Shown here one piece after another: positions 53,301 to 63,882 of a DNA stretch of 64,000 nucleotides. The number at the start of each line of letters is the position of its first letter. Position 1 is the stretch's first letter. Source of the stretch: Onchocerca volvulus (lineage: Eukaryota > Nematoda > Chromadorea > Rhabditida > Onchocercidae). The notes beneath the pieces are model-generated. The model saw only the letters and a program-made list of their open reading frames with translations, did not search any database and was not told where the DNA came from. The position numbers were made by a program, and so were the translations under genes. The stretch spans positions 3,212,368 through 3,276,367 of the forward strand of contig HG738138.1 in NCBI GenBank assembly GCA_000499405.2. The letters run 5' to 3'.

Positions 53301-53829
53301 ATTTCAGGAGTAGTACCAACGGTTCATTTCATAATCACCGATGGTGTGCGTACATTGTTCGAAGTTGCAGGCTTTCACTGGCTTTTATTAATGGCTGCCT
53401 TATATATTCTTGGCACATTGTTGTATGCTACGCGTACTCCGGAACGATTTTTTCCTGGGAAATGTGATATTCTGGCATGTTTTTTTTTTTCTTTTCTTTT
53501 TTTTTTTTGACATCGTAAACTGGAGATTTTCACTGTTAATACCGGAGTTACAAATCTGTTATTATTTGGAATAAACCTGTTTATTTCCTTTTGGATTGAG
53601 TTAAACCAGAAGACCATTTGGCTCTGATTTACAGTTCCAGTCTCATCAGCTGTTTCACGTATGCGTTGTTATTGCTGCATTTGTTCACTACTATGGGATT
53701 TCTGAAATGGCAATGAATCGAATAAGAGCTTCTTGCCCGATGGACAGCGATCCTGTTCGAGCATTTCATAATATTGTGGAAGGTGTGAAGAAAGCAGTGC
53801 AAGAAGTAGTGCACCATGATGCTTTGTAA
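50375..53829 (+). CDS. adiponectin receptor (PAQR family), complete nine-exon model
   Basis: Exons: 50375-50545, 50879-50972, 51076-51296, 51499-51555, 51987-52158, 52458-52638, 52718-52932, 53308-53474 and 53635-53829. They total 1473 nt (490 aa plus stop) and all phases match. Residues 1-185 form a long acidic, serine-rich cytosolic region. The seven-helix core follows, with IHTETGNIWTHLIG (about 226-239), FHTVSCHS, LDYLGISLLIIGSFVPWLYY, GVVPTVHF, RTPERFFPGKCDI and FQSHQLFHV. The zinc ligands of the family are present: His284, Asp301, His430 and His434. The family members are membrane hydrolase-like receptors; nematode PAQR proteins maintain membrane fluidity. The N-terminal region is longer than in human AdipoR1. 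The intron after exon 8 uses a GC donor. Confidence 0.95.
53475..53634 (+). other. GC-AG intron in the adiponectin receptor gene
   Basis: The exon ends ATT CTG and the intron begins GCATGT; the acceptor is TTTACAG. Using GC keeps the protein as GKCDI-L-FQSHQ, matching the family exactly. The nearest GT, four bases later, would shift the frame. A G before the donor and a purine-poor GCATGT fit the known class of GC-AG introns. Confidence 0.8.
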
Positions 53830-54777
53830 AGAACTACTAGAAACTCTTTTAATCATATTAAAGCGAATATTTGAAAGTGATATATTTTCCAAATTCACTT
53901 TTGAGCCGGTAACTCTTTTGCACTTGCCTTCCCTTTTCTTATTTGCTAAAGATGTTTATTTTGATATATTATTGAATCAATTGCTTGTAATGAGAATTTT
54001 TTTTTAGAATTGAAATTAAGTAACTGAAATTTAAAGAGAAATAAGAATAATGTATGTAACTTCATATCGCCACTTTTCTTTGCTGATTACTTGCCAGTGA
54101 ACGATTCACAGTTATTTCTTCAAATTCTGTTGCTTCTATAACCAGTGTTCATTTTGCTTTCTTACATTTCATCATGGAGTTTTATCATTTATTTACCTGT
54201 CCGATAGGGCAATAATTTTTGGCTTGTTAGGATTTATTGTTTAGACTGGTTTTACTGCTTACACGCAAAAAGCCTACCATGTAATGGTACAGTTATTGTT
54301 TGTAGTATCAAATGTATACTAATTTACATTATTATTGTGTTATGTTCCTTCGTTTTGTTTCAACAGAATTTCATTCGAAAAAGCAGTTTTCCTGTTCTAT
54401 AGAATGCTATTTTGTAGGGAAATCGTGTTAAAATACCGGTTTTTTTTTTAAATGAATAGAAACTGAAATGAAATTTGTTGACAAGGAAATGTAGTATATA
54501 ATTCAGGGTATTTTCTTTGTAATTCAATAAAAACAATAAGTTCAATATTTTTTGGTGCTTGCTTCCAATTGAATTTTGATGAATAAAATTCATAGTACCT
54601 TCGTAGAAAATATATATGTATATTCTTACGAGGAGGTACCATATACGAGTGTTCCTTCATTTCATCTAGTGGAATTTATATAGTCTGCAAAGTTTGTATG
54701 TAATTTAGCGTAGTTATTGTTCTAGTTTATTTCGTTTGATATGTGGTAGAAATGGTACCTTATCGTTGCAGAATTTC
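53830..54777. other. intercistronic stretch
   Basis: 948 bp between the stop of the adiponectin receptor and the ATG of the next gene on the same strand. It is AT-rich and contains no supported exon. A TCGTTGCAG immediately precedes the next start and could be a trans-splice acceptor. Confidence 0.55.
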
Positions 54778-56979
54778 ATGGAAAGAAAAAAAGAGATCTC
54801 ATCAACAGGGCAAATAACTCGTGTCGATGTTAAGTTTGCTTATTTAACAAGTGACAAATACGGGAGTGTATTCGTCCCACCGTGTTCAGCTCTTCCGAAA
54901 AATTGTCTTAGTTCCGATTTAACTCTTTTTTATAAGGCTGGTGACATTGTTCATTTCACAGCGATACCACAGCAAGGCAAGAACGATTGCCAATGGCTAG
55001 CCACAAAGGTGCTTTCAAATTTTTCTCTCATATTTACTAGAACTTAGTTGTCTAGCTCTATAATCAGATTATTGTATATCTGTAGATCTTTATTATTAGC
55101 AATCTTTGTTAATCGGCAAAACTATTATAATTTCATAATCCTAAATAGAGTTATCTCGATTTAGGTAACACCATCATCAAACAATGACATATATCAAGCG
55201 CCGTGTTATCAGATTAGCAACTTTCAACAGGTATCTCTCATTTAAACTGAAAATGGTAGAGCATAATTAACAATTTATGTAGAGAATTTAAGAATTCAGC
55301 TCATTTTATCGCGAATGCATCGGTAATATTATTTAGAAATTGATATGGTTCGAGATTTTAAATCTCATTTAATATTTTTATCGCGAGATCTGAAGAATTA
55401 ACAAGAATTTTATCAGTGATTGACATTGCACTTCCATTAGATAAGTAAATTTTATCGAGAAATTTCCAATAGTACTTTAGATTGTCACAACCACATCGGT
55501 AACTGAAACATATGCATACGCTATCAATGATGAACTAGGTACAGTTTTCATTCCTGGTTCAGCTTTTCAACAAACCGAGGTGGCGAAATTGGATAGTTAT
55601 TTGACTGTTGGTGATGCCATCATAGTTCGCATTCGTTCACAAGCTCCTAGATGTGGTTGCAATTGGATTGCTGAATATGCCAGCAAAATTACCGTTTTAA
55701 ATGCTGCTGCATCTTTTGTGCTAAATGATGGTGGTGATGAAAATTCCTGTAATGATCTTATAAGACGAGGTATTTTGATTTATAAATTCTTATACGGTTA
55801 GTCCCTTTATCATCTAAGTTCTCACTATCGAAATCGTTTTCGTGAACTTTTTAAAAGGACTGACAAATTTTTTGTGTTTCCTTAGCATTAAAAAAATTGT
55901 ATAATTATAAAGACATATATACATGTTTAGTAATTCAAATGTAATCACAGTGGTTATATTTCATGAATATATAGATGTTTGTTTGTTTTTGCAATTTTAT
56001 CCTCTCTAAAATGATGAAGAAGGGAATGTACACTTAATGACCATTGCAGTAAAAAGACAGTTGATTATCCTGTTGTTACAAAGCTTTATAATACCAGATA
56101 TTATTTTAAGAAACTTTGCTGTTTTATCCTTGTCAAGCTTTTATTAGGTAGTGGAATAATTGTATGGGTAAATCAATTGATGGCTTGCGTGATGAACGGT
56201 TGCGATGAAAAAGTGATGTGTCCAATTTTAACTTGGATGGGAGGCAACAACGGCAACTTGTTTGCCGAAAGTTTAAATGACGTGGTTGAAGTTGGGCAAA
56301 CGGTTCGTTTTTTTTTTTTTTTTTTTTTTTTTTTTCTTCAATTCCCAGATTATTACAAATATTACAATTCATATTTTGCATTCTTGAAGTTTCTTATGCA
56401 ACTATAATGTACTGTAAAAACTAATCTATTATATTTCTCCAAACGCTATAAGTAGTTTTCTCGCATTTGCGCAGATTGATTAGTGACATTTTTGTCAGCT
56501 CTACTTAGAAAGGCAAACAGAATTGATTAGCACGTCATATTTTAATTAACAAGTTCGCAGCTCTATCCGACGTTAGTTGTCGCTTTCATTTGATTCTTTA
56601 TGTAAGTTTTAGGTAGGAGAATTTTTTCTATACTCAATACAGTGGTTACAGAAGTTAAGCTAAAAATTGAAACATTATAAGTCAACTTAGTAATTCAATA
56701 TCTAGCATTTTACGAAATATATGATTTGTTTGCTCATCATCACTGCAAGAAATTTTTCCAAGTTAGCATTTGTAGGTCTTTTACGAAGCAATATGTAGTG
56801 ATATCGGACTGAGGGCAAAATGGTGGTCTACAAAATCTCCACAAAAAAATTTTGCGGATTCTTATACCCAAACAGCGCTCACCGTGGAGCAGATGATTAT
56901 TCGATCAATAGAACCTGATATCCTTCAACATTTGCAAAAGAAAATTCCGAATATAATTCAGCTTGCTAAAAGTTTGTAA
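54778..56979 (+). CDS. three-repeat protein of unknown function, complete five-exon model
   Basis: Exons: 54778-55008, 55165-55230, 55481-55769, 56148-56302 and 56776-56979. They total 945 nt (314 aa plus stop) with consistent phases. The start is the first ATG after a TTGCAG acceptor, with only six bases between, as in trans-spliced nematode genes. The protein has three diverged copies of a module of about 70 residues (about 10-78, 100-172 and 196-267). The module pattern is: a beta strand after GQIT or IVTTT; YAY or FAYL; YGSVFVP, LGTVFIP or NGNLFAE; a short insert; AGDIVHF, VGDAIIV or VGQTVFY; then a C-x-W ending (CQWLATK, CNWIAEY, AKWWSTK). This resembles a small beta-barrel (OB or Tudor-like) fold, which is inference. 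The tail after residue 268 is helical. I do not recognise the family. Confidence 0.85.
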
Positions 56980-58088
56980 TTAAGTAGGATTTTTTCAAGT
57001 CTGTTGTGCATATAATTTAATTTTTTGATCAAACTGAGTGGAACTAATTCTGCATACTTGAATATTTTTTTCTTCTCGTTTAGTGGCGCTTTAGTCAATC
57101 TAAAATCATATCTTTAAATAGGAACAATAAGGAAATAGACTTGTGCTTTCTAGAATAAAATCTTGCATATTTTAATCAGTTTTAATTATTCAGTTACTAC
57201 ATAGTCACATTTCTGTTCTAAATATGTTTTTGGTTAGATCCTATGAAATTTCTTAATTGACTTAAGGATTTCGTTCACATATGTCATATAAGGATATGGG
57301 GATATTTTTCAACTCTTAGTTCCTGGTCTACTGTGCATAATTAATTTGGGAGCCAGCTTTTGACAATATTTACATGTTATGTCTTAGTATTAGATGAAAT
57401 AAAATCAAATGTAACATGGCAGTGCAGAGTTTATTATGTATTAATGATGTACCATACACAGTTTATTACGTATTAATAATGTACCATAATTTAAGTATTT
57501 AGAATTCATTATTTTAGAGAATAGAATTTTATCTTGTTTTGTGATTCTTGAAGTTATAGGTTTTGTTCGCACTGTTTTTATGGCCTATTTGTTCTAATTT
57601 CATATAAAGATGCGTTTTTCATTGTACAGCTTCTTTAGAAATGCCTATGATGTTTATTTCTGATTGTATTTTTATAGTTATGTTTTTTTTTTCTAGTTTG
57701 GCTCTTTCCATCAGAACAATTCGTCATATATTAATACTGTACCATAATTCCATCAAATGGACTAAAATTCATTGAATATTTAATTTATTAGTGGTATGCA
57801 GCTTGGTAATCCGTGCTTGTTTCTAGTGTTAGTAGGTTTTAATTACTCAAACATTTTTGATAACAGGAAACAGTTTTTGCAAATCAACGTGAGCAGTTAT
57901 TTGTTGTCTGGTTTCTGAGCATCATCCGATGTCGGTTGTTGTGAAGACTATAGAGAGTGTCGTACAATAATCATTTTAAGTGAGTTTTCAATTCGTAAAC
58001 TAAGTTTTGCAATTTTTTTTTAAGGTGGAAAATGTCTTAATCAGTTAGAGGAGATAGGTTTTTCTCTTAATAAGAGCACGAATATCAG
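56980..58088. other. intercistronic stretch with diverged short repeats
   Basis: About 1.1 kb without a supported exon. A motif GTATTAAT.ATGTACCATA occurs at about 57438-57457 and 57468-57487 as part of a 32-33 bp imperfect tandem repeat, and a third partial copy (ATATTAATACTGTACCATAA) is near 57728-57747. A possible acceptor (ATATCAG) at its right end precedes the next gene. Confidence 0.55.
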
Positions 58089-58109
58089 GATTTCTCGAGG
58101 AGAATCAGT

Positions 58110-58412
58110 ATGAAGCTGTACCGTGATGATTGTTCATCGGCTCTTTGTCGTTCGGATGGATTGACTTGTGTGTTCGCTCGGATTGTATCGATTGAACCTT
58201 TCGAAGTGGAAGATGAGACAAAACGGCTTCTGTTAAGCAGTATTGCTGAAGATGTCGTCATTGAGGATTTGCAGTGCAACGATTATTGCTACCTACTGCT
58301 AGATACCACTGTTCGACCAATCCGATGCATCCGTGTCACTGTTGTACCGGTTGAAATTGCGCCGCTTGCTCGGTATCAACTCGAACTTGTTCGTGATGCG
58401 GAAAAAAGATAG
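58110..58412 (+). CDS. single-exon protein of unknown function, 100 aa
   Basis: An uninterrupted 100-codon frame has clearly coding composition and higher G+C than its surroundings. It starts at ATG 21 nt after an ATATCAG that could be a trans-splice acceptor, and ends at TAG. The protein has no signal peptide or membrane segment. It contains a cysteine pair near the start (DDCSSALC), an acidic stretch (EPFEVEDETKR), a DYCYLLLD segment and a beta-like VRPIRCIRVTVVPV. The pattern of strands recalls one module of the upstream three-repeat protein only loosely. It could also be the last exon of a longer gene, because the frame remains open upstream to a TAA at 58071-58073. Family not recognised. 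Confidence 0.7.
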   Translation: MKLYRDDCSSALCRSDGLTCVFARIVSIEPFEVEDETKRLLLSSIAEDVVIEDLQCNDYCYLLLDTTVRPIRCIRVTVVPVEIAPLARYQLELVRDAEKR

Positions 58413-60870
58413 TTTAGTATGAAGTTATAATTAATATGCATATATTGTTTCTTTTTGTCGACTTATTTCGAAATAATTTTGTGAAACTGTATGTATGAAA
58501 TTCTTATCTCATGTATAAGAAATCCAAGTAAATCTTACATAAGAATCCATTCTTCAGTTTATATTTGTAATCTATTGTTTCATAGATGTTTTTCGGTAAA
58601 TGCAAATTTAAACATGGGATTTTTGGCAAATGATGTTTTGGATGAAATAAAGAAAAAGGAAAAAGAAATGAAATCATTGGATAGAGATTTCGGTTTTGTA
58701 GAGCTGTGCTGTCTTAGCTTCTTCATATCTGAAATAGTAAAATGAGTTTTTTAGAACTTCTGAAAGACAGTAGAACAAAATATAGAAGGAATCAAGAACT
58801 CTTGTCGAAGGTTTTGTTCCTAAAGAAGCTTGATTTTCCATATATTTTACGAGATTTTCGCACTGCTAATTAGTTTAATCTGTTCTTTCGTTAAAAACAA
58901 GGAAATGAAAGAGGTTGTGAAAAATGGTACCTGAAAAACGCAATTCTAATGCATAGAAGGCATTTATTTCTTTAAGAGCCATTATTTTTCAAATCCGCAG
59001 ATCCTAAAACTTCACCTTTTGAAAGATCAGAAAAAAAAAAATGCAATCTGAACTCAATTTGAAATCCTTACGTCTATGATACTTGTTAAAAATTCCATTG
59101 TATTGGGACTACCAAAGTGAAATTTTTTGTCTAACCAAAAAATTAGGGAGAAGTAATGTAAAATCAATTCGTCCTAGTTTTCTAAGTAATTTAACGCAAT
59201 ACCAGTGAATAATAGTATATCTTTCGGATCGCTGTAAGGAAGTATAGAATTTGAGATGAAAACGTTAACTATACTAAATAAAAGGAAGAAAATATGCATT
59301 TTAACCAGGAAATGATTTGTTAATTTGTTGAATGTTGATATTATCCATGAATAATTAAATAAAAGCTAACTAAAATCAAATGAATTCCCAATATTTCCAA
59401 AATTAATTACATAAAATCACTAATTTTTAATTACTCAAATATCATGGTTATAGGTCTTCAACCATATTTATCACGCACAAAAATAACTTATTGGCTTGAT
59501 AAAGAGAACTGGAAAACTTTTGGCTTCTGAGATGAGATCTGAATAGCAATAAAAAAAAAAAAAAAAAATATAGGCTTCAGCCTGTAAACTATAAAGAGTC
59601 GTGCCGGTTGTATAAAATTATCTAGCTAGTGTTACGATTATTTTCATTGTTACAATAAACAAGAAATATAGTAGTCTTTGCATGTAATCTGCTGAGAAAA
59701 TCTGAAATAGTACGTCAAATTTGACTTTCATTGATGTTCGAAGAAAATATTCTTATATACTGCTATTGCGCTGAAGAATAACTTGCTTGTAAATTACCCC
59801 TTCTTATTTCTTTAATTAAACGAAGAATATCTATCTTCAGATTTTTTGAAAACAGCTCCAGTATTTGGAATTTTCAGCAAATATCGTAGGTATAAGAATT
59901 TTCAAGTTTGATTTGTAAGTAAAAGTAAGTGGTCGAATTATAACTTCTTTTGTGATCTTTTAAAAGACGACATTTCAAACTTCCGAATTCGAAAACTGTT
60001 AGCTTTCAAACGAAATGTGCTCTTAACATTAGAATTGCATTTTCCGTTCTTCACAACTAATTTTTTTGAGTTTCTTGAATGTTTTCAATAAAGGAACGAA
60101 TTAAACTAATTAGCAATGCAGGATTTCTTACGAATTTTCAGTTCATTCATATTTTCTCGTACAATTTTACATTCGAATCTGTGGTAAAAGTTAATTTCTC
60201 TTTCTTTGTCTTTCAATTTTAAGACTTGTTTTTAGTTCTGGTCAAAAGTCAGAAAGAGGGCAATGCAGAAGAGTGAATTCAAATTCTGCATACTTTTTGA
60301 TTGAAGTCTGAATGAAGTTTAAATTAATAATTTAATAGAGAAAACAGAAAATAAACTTTGAAAAGTTGTGTGATAATTTCATCATTTACAATTCAATAGT
60401 TAATTTTTTTGATGGCTTCAATAGCTTCATCAAAATTCTTCCATTCACATTTCGCTGCTTTGCTAAAAATTTCTCGCATTTATCATCTACAGAAGATTTA
60501 TTCATTCTGAATTGATTAGACAGTTTTTCATTTTGATTAAGGCAAAAAGTGCTTTTTGTTAGCAAAAAAAGCTTCTCGTTATAAACAAATAATCTTTGGC
60601 TGGATCACTTTATCAAATTGATTTGAGCGAAATTCCAATGAAACTGTGTTTTATATAATATTTCCTCTTTATAAAAAGATCATAAAAATGGATGGCATTT
60701 CTTTGATAAAGATGCGTAATACGGAAAACTGACATATTGCAGCCTTAGGCAAACAAGGCTCGATTAGTAGCAAAAACTCTGAACTAAGAAAATGACCCCA
60801 GTTGAAAAGTTTGAGAAATAGTATCAAGTGAAAGAATCGGAAGAAATAACTGCAACAGTAATAGTATAAC
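58413..60870. other. AT-rich stretch, essentially without supported features
   Basis: The one candidate is a possible first exon at 58614-58692 (+), which starts MGFLANDVLDEIKKKEKEMK and ends at a weak CG|GTTTTG donor; it has a coiled-coil-like charge pattern but no partner exon. The remainder shows homopolymers and short chance frames only. Confidence 0.4.
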
Positions 60871-63402
60871 TTTAGTTTGTAGAATTCTAGTATTGGGAGC
60901 AACTGTCAATATATTGAACACCGCAGGAATATCCCGAGATTTTTTAGTGAAAAGAAAAATTTCCTCGATGTCTTTAAATGATATATTGAATAACTCAAAA
61001 ATTATTTCATCAATTACAGTGCTGCAAGAAATCAATTACTAAATTACCAAGTAGGAAAAAAAGTTCGTGAATATTTGTCAACTGGTTCACCGGTAGAAAT
61101 CGATTACACTATGAAGATGGATTCCAGTGGGATTCCTGCTTCACTAATATTTTATTAAAAGGATCAAGTTGCATTTCATTAATACACTGGAGACTTATAA
61201 TTAGACAAATTTTCCTTCGTGCCAATAGCAACGATGAGTTATTTTATTGAAGTGCCGAATAGTTCAAAAATACAAAATTATCAATTTCATTTCTGAAGCA
61301 TCACAACACTTTTTTAAATCTTTTTTTTTTTCTCTTTTCCTTGAATTAATGACTTCATTGATGGAAGCACCATCATATCAGAAGGAATTGAAATAATATT
61401 TCATTTTAATAATATAAGTGCTAACAATTTTTAGAAAACAACCGCAAAAATAGCTCTAAAACCAACCCCCTATACAATATTATTTTGTAAATCACAATTG
61501 ATAATTAGCATAGAAATGAAGAGATCGATTAAAATATTTTGAATACTGGGTTTCATTTCTCTTTTTAATTTTATTTTCCTGAAAAATTTGATAAAACAAA
61601 AGGATATTCAAAATAAATAAATACCAATATTCATTAAAAATACATTTTGCCACTTGACACGAGTGGGAAGTATGCGACTGTGAAAACGATGAATGCGATT
61701 TACTTTTCGCGCCTGATTAAGAAGTTCCTTGCAAATCCAATTATTGCATTCACGCATGAACATTGTTATTTCAATTTGCTCTGATAGCTTATCACTAAGC
61801 TCCCGAATAAGATCACTGTAACATTCATGAAAGTTATCACTAAATTTTTTAGAAATTAATCTTAAAAGTTTCTTCATGATTTCTACTCCTCACCACGATA
61901 TTTCGGGAGTATTCGCATAACACTGCAGAATATGATTGTTGAGAGCGAGAACATAACCAACCGGTTGTTGTTTTTCAATCGCTACCAAACCGAACACCTG
62001 CAATTCATCTGACAATACTACAAGTAACATTGTTGATTTTACTCAGGTAAAGAGTGAAGCGCTGCTCCACAAAGATTTTTATGGTATGGCATAAATTTAA
62101 GGTCGGTGATCGGAAAATAAGCCTTGAAAGTCAAATCCGCTCATTTTCAGTTCTTCAGTAAAATAGTACTGAAAAATGGAATTAAAATGAAAAATTCATG
62201 AATGACATACCCCATTTATATGATATAAGAATTCCAGATAATCATGTCGATTCATGAAAGTAATAATGGAATCGTACTCAAAGAAATGACATTCATTTTC
62301 AGAATTCAATTCCAAATACGTCAATTCTGCATTTCTTGCTCGTTTATTTGCAGTAATTGCTTGTAAATTGGATCTATCGTGCAATAATTCAAAAATAAAT
62401 GAAGGAAAATTGTGATTTATGTTTTGAAAAATTACACTGATTTATTCATTAAATTACCGAGGTTTTCTAAAAAAAAAAAAAAAAAAAAAAAGGAAATAAA
62501 CTTACTTTTCAATGGTAATTTGGAAATAACGTGTATTATCAGTAATTATAAATCCCATCAAATCTCTATAAAGCTGACACTTTTCGTCTGTTCTGAAACA
62601 AATACAACTGAATAAAGCTGTTAATAGTTCAATTTGTAAATGAAATATGATAACAGATTTGTTTAACCTTTCATCAAATAACAGTCTCCAAGAAAAAGTT
62701 TCTCATTTAAGCTTCATTAGAAGACTGTTTTTTTGAATCGCTTCTATAAATCCCAAACTCTCTGATGTTTCATATGCCACTCTTATTGATGAATCAGTAA
62801 TTATAATGAAGTAATCCAACGAACAAGTCGATATCGTCTAAATCCACAGTGATATTTTTGTTTAAATCAATGTTGTGTGTTTTTAACGTGACATTGATTA
62901 GCTGTTCGAAAACATGAACAAGTAAGTGCTGTTGCCGGCGATCTTCAAATATGTTAGAATATGTTGGCAAATCGGAATTGTGAACATCTTTATTCCATAC
63001 ACAACGGATCTACAAATTGTTCCTTCTAGCGAAGATTCCTGATGAGATAATGTTTCAAGAATTTTAAAAAATTGTTAAATGGTCTTCAGTATCACGGACA
63101 TTCTATCTAACAGTTCGATCAAAAGATTAGAATACCAGCCTATATCCGGAATATCGTTGTAGTAATAGTATTCAACTTCAGGCACTTTTGCCATTCTGGA
63201 AAATGTCATTAGACATACATTGTAATTTGTTTGATTATGGTACCGAAAACAGTTTAGGATGGTGAAATAGCATAAAACATACTTTCATGCAACGCTGACA
63301 ACATTTATTGATCTTAAAATAATATTCATCTTGTTCACATTCTTCAATGGACACTGATTTCATTGCATATTTCAAGTCACATTTACAGAACATAAGATAA
63401 GC
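60871..63402 (-). pseudogene. frame-disrupted multi-exon gene, family unknown
   Basis: Coding-like exons on the - strand: 63402-63283 (cysteine rich, FCKCDLKYA), 63194 to about 63092, 63009-62668, 62592-62506, 62436-62211, 62168-61894, 61815 to about 61644 and 61021-60871. Junctions such as 62506/62436, 62211/62168 and 61894/61815 have good donors and acceptors and matching phase. Yet the frame is broken: a one-base shift near 62830, an in-frame TGA near 62708, and two shifts inside 62168-61894 (the best protein reading leaves the entry frame around 62135 and returns around 62055). The first two exons also do not join in phase. Recognisable text includes TDEKCQLYRDLMGFI, ECHFFEYDSI and VAIEKQQPVGYVLAL. 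I do not recognise the family. Either a decaying gene or indel errors in the assembly would explain it. Confidence 0.5.
61020..61158 (+). other. coding-like + strand segment overlapping an exon boundary of the - strand gene
   Basis: From an ATTACAG acceptor, 45 codons are open to TAA with coding-like composition (LSTGSPVEIDYTMKMDSSGI). The sequence around 61012-61025 reads as a splice acceptor on both strands. No upstream partner exon was identified, so this may be chance. Confidence 0.25.
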
Positions 63403-63510
63403 CTGCAATTTTTACATATCATATTTGCTATAAAAAACTTTTAGAGCCTAACGGAGAATATAAAGATTATCTCATACAAGAAAAAAAACTCATTTGCATT
63501 TTGAAATGAT

Positions 63511-63616
63511 TTGTTAATCAAAAGTTCATCAACTAGTAAACCTAACAAAGGAGTCAATATTCATTGGGTTGATTCTGGTCAAATAATTACTCAAGGCGAA
63601 AAAATCAAATTTACAC
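63511..63616 (+). other. unassigned, possibly bacterial-derived segment
   Basis: An open frame directly upstream of the proS fragment encodes [20 protein letters not shown] and continues to about 63612. Its composition differs from nearby noise, and it ends where the synthetase similarity begins, in a different frame. I could not assign it to a gene. It is grouped with the neighbouring fragments only by position and style. Confidence 0.3.
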
Positions 63617-63751
63617 TTGCGCGTCGCAGGTTTAGTAAAGCAAATAGCATCTGGCATTTATTCTTGGTTGCCACTTGGCCTTTTAGTGCTTAAAAATATT
63701 GAAGGTATCATCAGAGATGAAATGGATAAGTCTGGCGCCATTGAAGTATTA
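63617..63751 (+). pseudogene. proS: fragment of alphaproteobacterial (Wolbachia-like) prolyl-tRNA synthetase
   Basis: Forty-five codons match the N-terminal part of bacterial-type ProRS, before and into motif 1: [20 protein letters not shown], then [22 protein letters not shown]. ProRS charges tRNA-Pro. This version is much closer to the alphaproteobacterial form than to animal mitochondrial ProRS, where the equivalent segment is strongly diverged. The normal first residues are missing upstream, a Val is inserted before AGL, and the similarity ends abruptly where the conserved Met-Pro after EVL/ELL should follow. No start codon or splice site frames it. I read it as a Wolbachia-derived nuclear fragment, not a working gene. 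Confidence 0.7.
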
Positions 63752-63810
63752 TCTAATATTATCGATATAATAGACTATGCAACCTTCCTTCTCTATTTTT
63801 ATTATTTAAG

Positions 63811-63882
63811 TTCGCTGTTGTTGCGATTCCAGCAGGAGGAATTATATTATTGTCATCTGTTCTTGAGAAGTTTCAAATATAA
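63811..63882 (+). pseudogene. possible fragment of a bacterial glutamate/dicarboxylate symporter
   Basis: Twenty-three codons followed by TAA encode [19 protein letters not shown], which resembles the conserved glycine-rich segment near the C terminus of GltP/DctA-type sodium- or proton-coupled symporters (pattern G-[IV]-P-x-G-G followed by a hydrophobic helix). It lies 59 bp after the proS fragment, which is not a natural gene order for intact genes. The match is short, so the call is tentative. Confidence 0.3.

Noticed and set aside
63617..63751. Exon of the worm's own mitochondrial prolyl-tRNA synthetase
   Set aside because: The segment is far closer to the alphaproteobacterial form, has no flanking splice sites, and the following conserved residues are absent.
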